Below, piece by piece: positions 50,808-62,287 of a stretch of DNA of 64,000 nt; within the stretch, counting starts at the first letter, position 1, and each line of letters opens with the position of its first letter. The DNA lies in assembly GCA_030248135.1 (NCBI GenBank), contig JASANC010004297.1:34282-98281 (forward strand). The letters run 5' to 3'. The notes beneath the pieces were generated by a model. It was given only the letters and a program-made list of their open reading frames with translations, was not told where the DNA came from and made no database searches. Origin of the DNA: Theristus sp. LFF4_11 (lineage: Eukaryota; Nematoda; Chromadorea; Monhysterida; Xyalidae). A program made the translations under genes and the position numbers.

Positions 50808-51910
50808 GGGGGGGTGTCGTCACGTGGGGGGGGGGTGTCAGTCATGGTACAGTGACACCCCCCCCGGCGTGGGCCATGGGGGGGGTGCACTACTGTAGAA
50901 AATTTTCTGGGGGGGGGTGCACACCCCCCACCCCACCCATGAGATTTTTTCGCTTAAATTTTGAAGGAAAAACGCTAAATTTTGCTGCAAAATCTTTGAA
51001 ATTACAATGAAGAATGTCAAGTTATCATATATTTAGCTTATATTATAGACTTTAAAGACAAAAAATCATGATTTTTGAGCAAAAATTCATGATTTTAGGG
51101 TGGTCCGAGAAAATTTTGGGGGGTGTCACTCAGTACCGTGGGCCCAAAAAAAATTTCGAGGGGGGGGTATGGTACCGTGGGGGGGGGGGGGGGGGCCGAC
51201 CAAAAAGTGAGGGGGGGGTCCAACCTATGGGAACGTGGGACCCCCCCCCCCCATGGGGGTCCCATGGGGGGGGGTGCATTTTTTTAAAATTTTCTGTGGG
51301 GGGTCCACCCCCCCCACCCCCCCCATGATAATTTTTCGCTTAAATTTTGAAGGAAAAACGCTAAATTTTGCTGCAAAATCGTTGAAATTACAATGAAGAT
51401 GGTCAAGTTATCATATATTCAGCTTATATTATAGACTTTATAGACAAAAAATCATGATTTTCGAAAAAAATTTTAGGGTGTGCAGAAAATTTTGGGGGGG
51501 GGGGGGTCCGCCAGACAAAGGTTCATGGGGGGGGTGGGGGGGGGGGGTGTCGGCCAAATTTTCGAGGGGGGGGTACGATGGGGGGGGGTGCCCGGTTTTA
51601 GGGGGGGTGGCACGGTGCCCCCCCCCCCCCCCCCCACCCCCCCGGGGACGGTGCGGAGGGGGGGGGTGACCCCCCCCCCCCCCCCCCCCCCCCCGCCCAT
51701 GGTACTGGTGTCACTGTTACTTAGGTCCATCTAGGGGGGGGGTGGGGGGGGGTGTCCAGCAAATTTCGAGGGGGGGGGGGGGGGGTGTGGATGGTCCAGT
51801 GTCAGGTTTTGGGGGGTGGGTGTCGCGTGGCCCCCCCCCCCCCCCCCCGACGTTCTCGGGTGCTCTGGGGGGGGGTGTACCCCCCCCACCCCCCCTCGTC
51901 TTCGGTTAGA
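50808..51910. repeat. G/C-run repeat array
   Basis: Many runs of 8-18 G or C alternate with fixed blocks. One block of about 150 bp (TTTTTCGCTTAAATTTTGAAGG through ATCATGATTTT) appears at 50945-51080 and again at 51330-51460, so the unit is about 385 bp. A further partial unit follows. One unit is also found at 54345-54500. Run lengths may be imprecise in assembly. Confidence 0.85.
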
Positions 51911-51983
51911 AATATTTTGTACTAAACAGCGGAAAAAAACCAGAGCGTTAATTATAAGCAATCACGCTTTAGAAATGGAAATA

Positions 51984-52776
51984 CAGTCGAACTCACTAAA
52001 ATGTGGAATCAGCTGATTGGTCGACCGAGCGGAGGTTGCTCACACTCCGCACCGTTCTTTTTTCGTGGATTTGGATTTTATTGAAACGTGTTTTTATGAA
52101 TTTCCAGCACCCTTTTTGTGCTAAAAATAAACTCAAAGGTTAGAGACCGCGAAATTTAGAAAATTTTTATTCCACAGCTCAACTCAAAATGTATTTTTTG
52201 TTTAATGACGACGACGACGTCGTCGCTTAATTCTTGCGTGTGGACTGAAAAATAAAAGCCTGAAAGGAGTGAGCTGTGCATGGTTTGCTGCGTGCACCAA
52301 GTAAATGAACACAGCAGCTTACCAAAAACAACTTGAAAACGGTGAAAATGAAAAATGAAAGCAAAGTCGTCGTCGTGTCGTCGTCGTCCGCGAAATCGGA
52401 ACGCATTTTTTTTAATTGCGGACGCATGTCGGTCGGTCAGCTAGGAATACAACCCCCTTCAGCTGGCTGGCTACACAGCGCACTTATTTCAGGCTTTTGT
52501 CTTTCAGTTCACACGTAAAAATTAAGCGACGACGTCGTCGTCGTCGTCGTCAGTAAAAAATGCATTTTGAGCTGTTGAATGAAAAAATTGAGTTTCGCAG
52601 TTCTCCAACCCTTTGAGTTTATTTTTAGCATGAAAACGGTGCTGGAAATTTACACTCATTCAAAAGAAACACGTTTCAATAGAATCCAGATCCACGAAAA
52701 AAGAAGGGTGCGGAGTGTGAGCAGCCTCCCCTCGGCCGACCAATCAGCTGATTCCACATTTTAGTGAGTTCGACTG
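51984..52776. mobile_element. Palindromic TA-flanked transposon, copy 2
   Basis: Same element as 12596-13386: CAGTCGAACTCACTAAAATG ends, TA on each side, and facing GACGAC/GTCGTC runs. The unique centre is in the opposite orientation relative to copy 1 (compare CAAGTAAATGAACACAGCAG at 52300 with its complement at 13060). 793 bp. Confidence 0.9.
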
Positions 52777-52821
52777 TAGACGTTGTAGAAAGGTGTGGCA
52801 GCCAAATCATTAAGTTTTTTT

Positions 52822-53073
52822 CGTTTGGTTTTTCAATCAAAGATAAGAAAGTGCATTTCCATGTTCCAGAAAGTTTCTTGAATCAAGGAACGTGGAGCGT
52901 TGAAGAAGCTGAAAACAAAGCGGCGACGCCATTCATGTGTTTTCGGCCGTTGTCCGCGATCCCAATGGCGAAAGGCCGTTCTGATTGGTTGACCCAGAAA
53001 AACGAACACGTGACACGACACGGTGATTGGTTGCACGTTGCCACGATGAACATAAACAGAAAACTCAAATGAT
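52822..53073 (+). CDS. Possible exon, unrecognised
   Basis: An open frame starting just after the palindromic transposon, with coding-like composition (FHVPESFLNQGTWSVEEAE, then FRPLSAIPMAKG). A donor inside GATTGG (about 53029) could join in phase to 53152-53281 (frame ending EEFRIGS). I cannot name a family or link it to other exons. It could be a fragment of a gene broken by insertions. Confidence 0.3.
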
Positions 53074-53717
53074 GCCCTTGGGAAGCCCAGAAAACAAATG
53101 AAACTCGAATTTGATACGCTGGTTGGTGTGGTTGCACCAGGCTACCAGTTACCATGACAAAGAAATTCTGGACGCACATTATTTTGATCGGTTGTTCAAA
53201 ACTTTGTGCACCATCATTTCAAAATTTGTGGCAAAGTTCAACGCTCAAAAAATCATTGAAGAATTTAGAATTGGAAGTTGATTTATTGTTTTGAAAATTT
53301 TAATCCACTTTTAGCAACGTCGTTCAAAACTCAGTGCATTTTTGGAATCAAGTGAAAGTCAAACGGAACAGAAGGATCGCAAACAGAACAGAAGAACAAT
53401 TTTTTGCTTGCACTATGGATGAGGAAGAGGGAACAAACAGACAGACATAGAGCTAACAGCCTTTGGAACAAACTGGTGATTTGAAGGAGAAACTGATAAA
53501 TTTAAACGGTGAATGGAATCGTTCAACGTTCTGGTTTGTTTTCTGGTCCATTTTCCGCATCGACAAGTTTTACAAATGGGTTCCCGACACCTCCCCATAG
53601 ATGGGTAGATGCTGTGAGTGTGCAGCCGCTGCACCCGTGCCAGTGGAATGGATTTTTGATGAAGATGCATGTGCATTTCTTTCATAATGTAGCACTCCGC
53701 CTGTGGTTGGGTTGTTC

Positions 53718-54352
53718 TAGGATTGTAAAAAAAACAAAAATCAAAAAAAATTATTAAATTAATCATTTTTGTTCAAATTTTTTTTAATTTCAAAAATTGA
53801 AGTTGTGCTAATTTTTTTTTAATTCGCGTCCATGGCGTAGCGGTAGAACTTCGGCTTACAGTTCTGTAGGTACCGGGTTCGAACCTCGCTGCGGACAAGA
53901 CATACTCGTGGAAAACTAGAGTGACCAATGAACATAATGGTCTATTCCCTCCTGAGCCGAGGGTAAAATTGGGCTCGGGGCAGTATTGCCCGTCTCCGCC
54001 GGAGTTTGGTACCTTCGGGTTTCCGGAACCGGCGGCGCGCGTACAAATAAAAAAAAATTAAAATTAAAAATTAAATCAATCAGAGAGTTCGAAGAACAAC
54101 GCAAGCGCCTCCCGAATGACTCCAGTGTGGCGGAACTTTGCAGATGTTGTTTTGGTGACCTCAATTGCCCCTTTTCCAAACCGTTACCATGCCTCTTTTT
54201 GTGTTTTGACCCTTCAACCCAAACGTCACCGGGGACAGACATACCGGCTTGAAATTCGATCAATTCTTCTGATGATGTCGCAACGACACGACACGAAGGA
54301 GCAAACAGACAACGTAGCGCCTGCAATCGGAGCAGCTCGGCGGACGCTCTGC
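53718..54352. mobile_element. Family C transposon, truncated, carrying a SINE
   Basis: Left end TAGGATTGTAAAAAAAACAAA resembles the 50088 copy. After the SINE, the interior (GCAAGCGCCTCCCGAATGACT) continues until CTCTGCGAG, where it is cut off and a unit of the G-run repeat begins. The right terminal repeat is missing. Confidence 0.75.
53822..54068 (+). mobile_element. tRNA-derived SINE
   Basis: Head at 53826-53898 has a good A box (TGGCGTAGCGG) and B box (GGTTCGAACCT), as in RNA polymerase III promoters. The anticodon stem is distorted (TACAG-TT-CTGTA), and the acceptor stem has a mismatch, so it is not a working tRNA. A unique body of about 130 bp follows (GGGCTCGGGGCAGTATTGCC), then an A-rich tail from 54046. 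It sits inside a family C element whose uninterrupted version is at 50170-50190. Confidence 0.75.
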
Positions 54353-54500
54353 GAGCAGTACCGTGGGGCGTGGGCCCAAAAAAATTTCGAAGGGGGGGGG
54401 GGGGGGTATGGTGCCGTGGGGGGGGGGGGTGCCGACCAAAAAGTGGGGGGGGGTCCAAACTATGGTAACGTGGGACCCGCCATGGGGGGTGCATTTTTTC
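54345..54500 (+). repeat. Dispersed unit of the G/C-run repeat
   Basis: CAGTACCGTGGGGCGTGGGC through GGGGGGTGCATTTTTTC matches the array at 51130-51290. Confidence 0.85.
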
Positions 54501-54735
54501 AAAATTTGGCGCTATCCTATTTTAGAGTAGCTTTCAAAAAATAAAGTAGCAAAGAAAAAATAAAGTAGCAAAGAAAAAATAAAGTAGCTTTCAAAAAATA
54601 AAGTAGCAAAGAAAAAATAAAGTAGCAAAAAATTTTCATATGAATAATACACTGTCCTATTTTAGAGTAGCAACAATATAACAATCATACACTGTCCTAT
54701 TTTAGAGTAGCAACACTATCCTATTTTAGAGTAGC
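54500..54735. repeat. Tandem AAAGTAGC and CTATTTTAGAGTAGC units
   Basis: Repeats of AAAATAAAGTAGC (54535-54630) followed by CACTGTCCTATTTTAGAGTAGCAAC (three to four copies). They resemble, inverted, the tandem units around 12500 and 13400. Confidence 0.8.
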
Positions 54736-55013
54736 AACATATAAACAGCTCATTTAAAAGCTATTTCAGCCGCGAAACTTTGTAAACCTACGTTATTTTG
54801 CACGGAGATTTCAAATTTTGACCTTGCGGGTTACGGTAACGCTCGGTTTGGTCCCAACACGATTTTAGTTTCGGCAAGAATCCACAAACAGCTTGGTAAC
54901 CGCAACCAAATCGGTGAAACATGCTAGATTAAGGTTATTTTGCACGCAGATTTTGAATTTCAGCTTTCTGGATTACGTAACGCGTGGTTTGGTCTCAACA
55001 CAATTTTAGTTTT

Positions 55014-55070
55014 AAGCACAGCGTACACACACGACAACACACAACAACAACACACACACACGCGCAAATG
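55014..55070. repeat. CA/CAA-rich microsatellite
   Basis: Irregular ACACAC and ACAACA repeats. Confidence 0.85.
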
Positions 55071-55279
55071 CTAATTGTTTGGGATTGGGTTAGAGTTGAT
55101 TATCGGATAATTGTAATTATAGTGATTATTTGTGATTTTCCATCATTACTGATTCTTTTATAACCACCGTATTTGTGATTTATGGGTTGTTCTATATTAC
55201 TCGTCTGCTCTCTATCTTCGATAAACTCACCACTTATTTCAACTGGTGAGCCCTCCGGTTGATCATCGTATACTTTCAG

Positions 55280-55584
55280 GAGTCTCAGTGCCGTCGGTCT
55301 GTTCACAATCGAGTGTGATGACCAAAGGTCGGTTGTTTCGATTGGTGCAAAATATGGAAAAATTTCGCGATCGTGAAAATTTGAACAGACTGTGCAGGAC
55401 GCTAAAGCAGCAGAACGAATTGCGTCACCATGAGCTGTACAAGATGCAGAACAGGGTTGCACCGTCGAACAAGTTGTCGTTCAAGAAGCTGCTGTACAAA
55501 ACTCGGGCGTTCATTCTGGAGTACTTCGAGTACTTCTCAACCATGTCTTTGGAGGGCGATTGGCACATCCCTCGTTGTTCACAG
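55280..55584 (+). CDS. Probable internal exon, unrecognised
   Basis: Good acceptor (ATACTTTCAG) and donor (CAG/GTGTCT) enclose 305 bp open in one frame. The predicted stretch is basic and helical (MEKFRDRENLNRLCRTLKQ, then SFKKLLYKTRAFILEYFEYF). The same frame stays open to 55998. I do not recognise the family and cannot find partner exons with confidence; the frame at 52822 is one candidate. Confidence 0.4.
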
Positions 55585-56439
55585 GTGTCTTCCAGGTCAA
55601 GTGTGCTGATGTCTGGATTGATTGGAGGCGCATTTCGTGAATGCTTGTTGTCAGCGGGTGCCAGAAACTGTGCATCTCATCAGATTGCACCACACAGCGT
55701 TTCTATGTGCAACATTTCACATTGGCAACTAAACGGCGTTCCCAAACAATTAGCACACGGGATCAATAGATTAAACGAGCGTGGGTGCGTCACTACAATT
55801 GAGATTCGAGAACTTTTTTGGGGGGGGCGGCCCGTCCCCAGCCCAGCCCCCCCTAAAACAACTGTGTTCACAACAACTAGCACACATGAGACCATGCAAA
55901 TGACAAAAAAATCTTTTTGCTGTACAAAGGTGGACCAACATCCTATGTCCTATCCATGGACACCAAAAAATGAAACATCGCATGTTCCTGTGGTTTAGCA
56001 GAACAAAAAAGCAAAGATCTGCGAGTTCGCCCGATCTGCGACACCGGGGTGAGAAGGATCACCTTAATCAGCCTTCGGCGCACACTGAATTGTTAACACT
56101 GTGCGGTGTGGTCGATCTTTCGTCAAATTTTTGTTGAACTGACGAGTCCGGGGTTGTCACAGTTTGCTAAAATAATACCAAAATAATACCATAACCCTGC
56201 CAAAATTTGAACTAAAAATTTAAAATTTCGGTAAAGGCCACTAAATCTTCTTTAGTTTTTTTAAACATTTTGGAATATATTTTGGCATATGGAATAGATT
56301 CTAGAATGCTTTCAGCATTTCTTTGACCGTGGTTCTTCGTCTACCGGGCGAAACCGCAAAGAACAACTGCCAGCACTCGTGGCGTTAGTCAGCCGCATAG
56401 TCAACAAAGAAAAATCTAACGTTAGGTATAGTTAAACGT

Positions 56440-58975
56440 TCACGTGTTTTCACTTAACTCCGGATACGCATAGAAAATCTGACAAGCTCTTTCATACAGT
56501 TTCAAATCGACCGACTGTATGCGTCTGAGTTTCTTAATCTGTTTGTCTGACAACGTCGCCAGCAGCTTTCGTGATGTTGTCTCTTTCTCGGCAAACGAAT
56601 ACGGATTCGGACTGTCGTTTCTGCGCCAGCTTGCGTGCATTGGGAACACCTGCGCATGTGACCATCCAGTTCGCTTTTGCAACAGATACAACGTTGCGGA
56701 CATTTCATTCGAGACGCCCACGAAATCCAACGCGCTCAGATAGGAGAGCACTTGCGGGAAGTTGTCCTGGCAACTGTTCTGTCGACCATTGGTGGATGAA
56801 TTCGAGTCGTAGTTCGAATCCCAGCGGTCGCCGTCACACGGCAACCAGCCGAGTGTCTGCGACTGATGGTTCGCTATCACAGAATACAAAAAACGGTGAG
56901 GCCATGAGAGCTGGAATCTGGTCAACTGCGATGTTGCAACCCGCCAGAACAGATCGATCAAATCCGAGTGAGCGGGAAACCTCTTGTCGCTGCAAATATG
57001 ACGAAACTTCTATTTGTAAAACGACGTGTAAATAAAAATACCATTCCAATGCAAGCAAAATTTTTTAACTTTCTTGGTAACATTACATCGGAAAGCATGC
57101 AGTAAGAAGAGAAGGAAATTGCGGGAAAAAACTGTGGGTGGGGGATAATTCTCAGTTTCGAGCAGGTGAATTGGTATGATCTTTTATTTGGTCCCGCAAC
57201 TCAATGCGTCCACAGATGCAGTGTAGGTAAACAGTTTCATGCACGACGCGGAAATTCAAAATTGGAAAAGTGATCCCAGTCCCCTACGTAGGGCCGAGTC
57301 ACTAAGGCGACTTTGAATTGCCACATAAAGGTTGAAACTAATTTTCTTTTCACGTCTGCACACACCAGTCTCAGAACTTAAAAAAATTGATAAATTGACA
57401 TTATACATGAAGAAATCGAACGCAATGCGGGTAGAAGGAACTGACACAGGGAAAAGAACGATTCAAATGTACTTCACTATGTACATATTTCATACATAGC
57501 AGGAAGCTCCCATATTTGTTTAGGTATGTACATAGTTTGACCATAGCATCTTAATTATGCATACATAACTAACAACAGACATAATTAGATACATACCTGT
57601 TTGTCTTGCCCCCTTAAGAGAGCGTGTATCTGCATGCGTGTGAGGGGTTTCCATAATTGCAAACATATTTATTGCATACTTAGTCATAATTGTCTGACTG
57701 CGCCATAATCGCATTTATGTGATACATACCCTATACCTCGATGGCTCAGTTATGTTACGCCACTATGGTACATACCATATACGTCGATGAGCCAATTATG
57801 TGTGCCACTATGGTACATTTGGGGTACATTTGGAGTACATACATGTGTACATTTGGCGTACATTTGGATAGTTCTTTTCCCTGTGTGAACTACATAATTC
57901 CCATTCATGAACCACTCACTTTGAATCGGCTTTCAGTTGCAGATAGGTCGACACAAACTGCAACAACGGGTCGCGTATGAACGTGAATCGGAATACACTC
58001 GACTTATTGTTGCTCTTGAAATGACGCTCGAGAAATTCACGATTTTCGGCAATGTTTAATGGGAAATGCTCGACCAAGCTGAGTTTGCCTGAATTCAGTC
58101 GTGCTTCGAGAGAAGGACAGCAGCCATTCTGCATGCGCAGCACAGTGAAGTGACTTGGATGCAGGTATTTCTGGCGTCCCACTGCGTCGCTAACACGTGC
58201 GTGACATCTGCACTGTTTGAATATGGGCTGAACGCTGCTTGCTTACTGGTGTTTGTTCGTTTGTTCGTTCTGCGTCCCCGACCAATCAGACAAGAAACCT
58301 TGAATCCATGGTTTGCAACCAATCAACAGTTTCGACAAATCGATCGTTTTCGTTCTTCGACGGACATTCAAAATCAACTACAAATTGATAATGATTGGCT
58401 TATGATCACGCAGAGAAAAATACTGTATATGCAGATGCAGATGCGGATGTTCGTGCAGATGCGGCTGTAGATGCAGTAATCAATTCGCATTCAGAATCAC
58501 GTGCATAAAATTTTTGTAAGCAATCGACAAATGTGAACTTGTTGTTTCTAATTTACCACACAGCCGTTTTTTTTTTCTATTTTCTACACGGGGTTCTGCA
58601 CGTAAATCGATTAAGGCATATCCAAATCCTGAATCTGCACGAACAGCTGATTTTCAGAGTGACATGAAGCAACCGCCTGGTGTTTAATTTATAAAGCACT
58701 AATAAATCTCTGACTGGTCTTTGATGACCAAAAAAGTGTGTGTCATAGTGTGAGAAAGGCGTGTTTCTATTCTATCTATTTTTTACACTAACAACTCAAC
58801 TCACTCGGCATAACCGACACGCATGCAACTTTCGCTCGTGAGACAGTCCCAGTTGTGCAGGCGACACTGTGGTCGGAGCACTTTCCAGCGCAGCATGTAC
58901 GAGCCGGTTTTCCAGATTGCATGAAACACAAATCGACGAACGGGCGTATGATGTTGCGGCGGATGATAAATACCC
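56440..58975 (-). CDS. Carbohydrate-type sulfotransferase, 5' end not found
   Basis: Exons about 58975-58805, 58153-57920 and 56989-56440 join in phase. Golgi sulfotransferases move sulfate from PAPS to glycans. The 5'-phosphosulfate loop is seen as RRFVFHAIWKTGSYMLR (KTGS) and the 3'-phosphate motif as FIRDPLLQFVSTYLQL. After these come PHRFLYSVIANHQSQTLGW and LDFVGVSNEMSATLYLLQK, which correspond to the NxQT and V-G-V-T-E/S segments of Gal3ST/HS2ST-type enzymes. The usual N-terminal signal anchor is absent, so at least one exon is missing upstream. A diverged transposon abuts the first visible exon. The substrate cannot be told. The protein might modify glycosaminoglycans. Confidence 0.75.
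57188..57370 (+). repeat. Family E inverted-repeat element
   Basis: TTTGGTCCCGCAACTCAATGCG start, GACGCGGAAATTCAAAATTGG and GAATTGCCACATAAAGGTTG inside, ending at CACGTCTGCACACA. It lies in the sulfotransferase intron. Confidence 0.75.
57444..57886. mobile_element. 0.44-kb inverted-repeat element with TACAT-rich interior
   Basis: Ends ACACAGGGAAAAGAAC and GTTCTTTTCCCTGTGT are perfect inverted repeats. The interior is dense in GTACAT/ATGTAC and CATAATT motifs. It is noncoding and lies in the same sulfotransferase intron as the family E copy. Confidence 0.8.
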
Positions 58976-59299
58976 CAAAGTCTTACATATAGGGCCTCCG
59001 ACATTGATAAGTTCGCACAAAAGGGCTCGGTGTTTGGGGCGACAAATGAGGGGGCAATGGAAAATTTGACGGTGGAGAAACGGTATACAAGGTATGTAGT
59101 AAAAAGTCAAGGTCGAGTTCTGGACAAAAAAAAACGGTTTTTGTGCTAAAAACGATGAACTCTTTCATCCGTTCCCTATTGTCTTTATACACATATCGTT
59201 TATAAGATTTCCTCGAGCTTAGTAACTCACAGAAAATTCGTTAAATTTTTGATTTTTTTGGCTAAATAAGATCCCCTACATATGCGAGACTTTGCGGGA
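58973..59299. mobile_element. Diverged relative of the TACCGTAAAG element
   Basis: Ends CCCCAAAGTCTTACATATAG and CATATGCGAGACTTTGCGGG resemble the ends of the elements at 60024 and 63511. The interior is different. Tentative. Confidence 0.45.
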
Positions 59300-60023
59300 T
59301 TGGTTGATGCCGACTCTCTGTTGTTGTTGCGCTTGCATTGGGCTGCGCCATCATCCACGATGAACATCTGCGTTTGGCAGGTTCTCTCTTGTTTTCACTT
59401 GAAAAACAAGCGTTATTTTACTTAAAAAACGAAATTATTTTGAAGCTAGCGTTTTACAGCAGCAGACTTTTTGTGTGTCTTCGCTTTGTATAATTGGGTG
59501 ACGAAAAATTCTGTTCGACTGAACAGCTCAATCATAGTAATTTAGCCCATCAATGCCAATCAATGTCTATGATCAAAACAAACAGCGTCACAAACCTTGT
59601 CTTGTTTCTGCCGAATCAAAACAAATGTTGAAATGCTTATTACCAAATACAAAACCAGCAGACACAGTTGCAGAAACCCACGGTTCCTCGAGTTTTGGAG
59701 TTTATTCATTTTGTAGTTCTTTTTACCAAGCTTATGAATAATGAATAATGAATGAACAAAATTCATTAACGTAAGATTCGGCCTTAAGAACTGATTTGCT
59801 TGTTGTATAGATGGTATGAATAATTCATTATTCAAACTACAATTTGAATAATGAATGACGAATGAATAATATATTATTCAAATAGTATTCGTCGAGTAAT
59901 TTTTTAAATTATTCATTATTCACATGAATAATATGCCAATAGTAAATGATTAATGACTAATACATGCACACGTTTTGAATCAAATGTCACAGTGAAATAC
60001 GCAAAACGTCTTGTTTTTTAACT

Positions 60024-60289
60024 TACCGTAAAGTCTTGCATATAAGGTTCCTCCCACTTATAAGACCCCCACCCAAAAGTGGGCGGAGTGTCACACGGCG
60101 GGAAGCCAAAATATTCAAAATTTTGACTTGGTCAAAAACCTACCCCGTTTATAAGGCCCGGAATTCCTAATGTTCGGTTTATAAGACCTCCTCCCACTTA
60201 TAAGGTTGTCACACGAAATTCCACTTTTTTCAGAAATTTTTGATTTTCAAATTTATATAAAGAGACCTTATATGCAAGACTTTACGGTA
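60024..60289. mobile_element. MITE with TACCGTAAAG ends, left-arm copy
   Basis: Terminal inverted repeats TACCGTAAAGTCTTGCATAT and ATATGCAAGACTTTACGGTA, 266 bp long. Internal repeated CCTCCCACTTATAAG blocks. It is nested in the foldback arm. Confidence 0.9.
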
Positions 60290-60309
60290 TTCATCTGTTG
60301 TCTAACGTG

Positions 60310-60543
60310 CTACCGCCAGGCCACGAGGGTGACATGTTGAGGTTGATTGTTGTTTTGCGCGTCTACACGGTATCTCTGCCTGTGGTTCACACCTAATTTT
60401 TTACAACGGATGTTTCCGTTGTTGCAAAATGTCTGAGGATTTTTTATGTGACACCCGTCGACTGCTTTTCTCATTCGTTTCTGTTTTGCTCCGGAAACGC
60501 CGCCAGTCAGACAGACAGACAAAATTATGACTCGGTATAACAA
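60310..60543 (-). other. 77-codon ORF in the foldback, left-arm copy
   Basis: Begins with a hydrophobic leader-like stretch (MLYRVIILSVCLTGG), followed by four cysteines. The right-arm copy (63257-63490) differs at seven bases, six of which change the amino acid. That pattern argues against selection for a protein, so I treat it as a chance ORF. Confidence 0.6.
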
Positions 60544-60990
60544 ATGGCTGTAACTAATGAGTTACACGTCACAATAACGGCGTTCTTTTATTTTTAGAAA
60601 CAGAACAAAGTCTATACTATTTGCTGAAAATTTCAGCTCAAAAGAATGAGGGACAAGCGAGAAAACCTGTCAGACAGACAAAATTATGGCTCGGTATAAC
60701 AAATGGCTGTAACTAATGAGTTACACGTCACAAGAACGGCGTTTTTTTATTTTTAAAAATAGAACAAAGTCTATTTTATTTGCTGAAAATTTCAGCTTAA
60801 ATGAATGAGGGACACCGAGAAAACCTGTCAGACAGACAAAATTATGACTCGGTATAACAAATGGCTGTAACTAATGAGTTACACGTCACAATAACGGCGT
60901 TCTTTTATTTTTAGAAACAGAACAAAGTCTATTTTATTTGCTGAAAATTTCAGCTCAAAATAATGAGGGATAAGCGAGAAAACCTGTCAT
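60505..60990. repeat. Three tandem units of about 160 bp, left arm
   Basis: Each unit reads GTCAGACAGACAAAATTATG, then GGTATAACAAATGGCTGTAAC, TGAGTTACACGTCACA and TGCTGAAAATTTCAGC. The right arm has matching inverted units at about 62810-63285. Confidence 0.9.
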
Positions 60991-61411
60991 ACAGTTTTGA
61001 GCTGTTGTTGTTGTGTGTGTACGCATATTACGTATTTATGTTGTGTGTAAACGTAATGGTGTCCTGTCCTTTTCGCGCATTTGGTTTAATGCACAGTGTG
61101 TGTATAATATTATTGTTCGCATATAGATAATTAACTGCAGCTATAACTTCTAAGCTATATTGGTTATTTTTGTTTCTTTTACGTGGCGGGTCAAAAACAA
61201 CTAAACACATTTCAAAAAGCAACCATAAAAATCTTGATCATAAAAACGCCATCAGCCATAACTTCAGTGTTCTTTGGAGTTAGCAGCTGATCGACGGCTT
61301 AATTTAATAACCTTTGTTGACGGAATACGTAGATAATAGAACCAGGCCAGATAACTTGAGAAATGTGGGTTATTTTTTTTAAGTGGCGGGTCAAGAACAA
61401 ACATATACGAA

Positions 61412-62287
61412 TATAATCTAAAAATGCGGGAGACGCATATAAAAGGAGGAATATGGCCTTGTGTAAGCAGTGAAAGCCTTGTTGGTTTTAAAGGTTTTTG
61501 AACCCTGATTCCTTCGGCAGAATGTTTCCAAATGGTATGTGAAACGGTTGTTTCTGTCGTAACCATGCAACCAATAGTCAACAAAATTGGGGTTTTCAAA
61601 CCAATCAATCACATTTCAAATTCAATTCAGGTCAATAATTTCACTTGAAACAGAATTTCACAGGCAAACTTTATATGCGTTCATCAATTACATCAATCGC
61701 TGTGCACTTTTAATTTACGGCTTCCAGGTAGCAAAAGCTCAAAATAAAAAAAAAATCTATGAAAAATTTTAGCTGGTAAACGAAATTTCCAACTTATAGA
61801 TACTAGAGTGCCTACCTGTACCAAATTTCAGTTCTATTTTGTAGATTCTGTGACAAGTCAAAACACCACAAAGAGAATAAATCCCATGATGAAAACTGAA
61901 ATATAATGTGAATAATACAGAAAAAACTATCGGGAATCAGCTGATTGGTTGGTGATTACGGTATGCAGGCATTGCTGTGGCGGTGGAGTTTGGTTCGCAC
62001 AGAAAGCATGCATACCGTAATCACTAACATCACGGATTCGGGGGGGGGGGGGTCTACATAATGTGGTGTTCGACTGTAAGTTTAAATGACTTAGTAAATC
62101 GTTGCATTGGGGTTTGGCGTTGTTGTTGAAGCGACTGTCCGACGGAGTTACCCAGTGCAGACGGCACACGGTAACGAAATGCCGTCTGAAAGATACAGTT
62201 CAAGAAATGGCTGCAATTTTGATTAGTTCCCTTTGAAAGATAAAACCAATAAAGATGGAACTGTGAGTTTTGGGCTGTGGTTGCACA
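61412..62287. other. Loop of the foldback
   Basis: AT-rich, no gene. Inside it, GTGATTACGGTATGCAGGC (61951) and GCATGCATACCGTAATCAC (62007) form a hairpin. It is followed by a GGGGGGGGGGG run and TGTTCGACTGTA, which recalls the end of the palindromic TA-flanked transposon. Confidence 0.6.

Noticed and set aside
50792..51961. Gly/Pro-rich ORFs on both strands
   Set aside because: They arise from G and C runs in the tandem repeat and have no protein-like composition.
53826..53898. A functional tRNA gene
   Set aside because: A and B boxes are present but the anticodon arm does not form a seven-base loop, the acceptor stem has a mismatch, and a SINE body with an A-rich tail follows.
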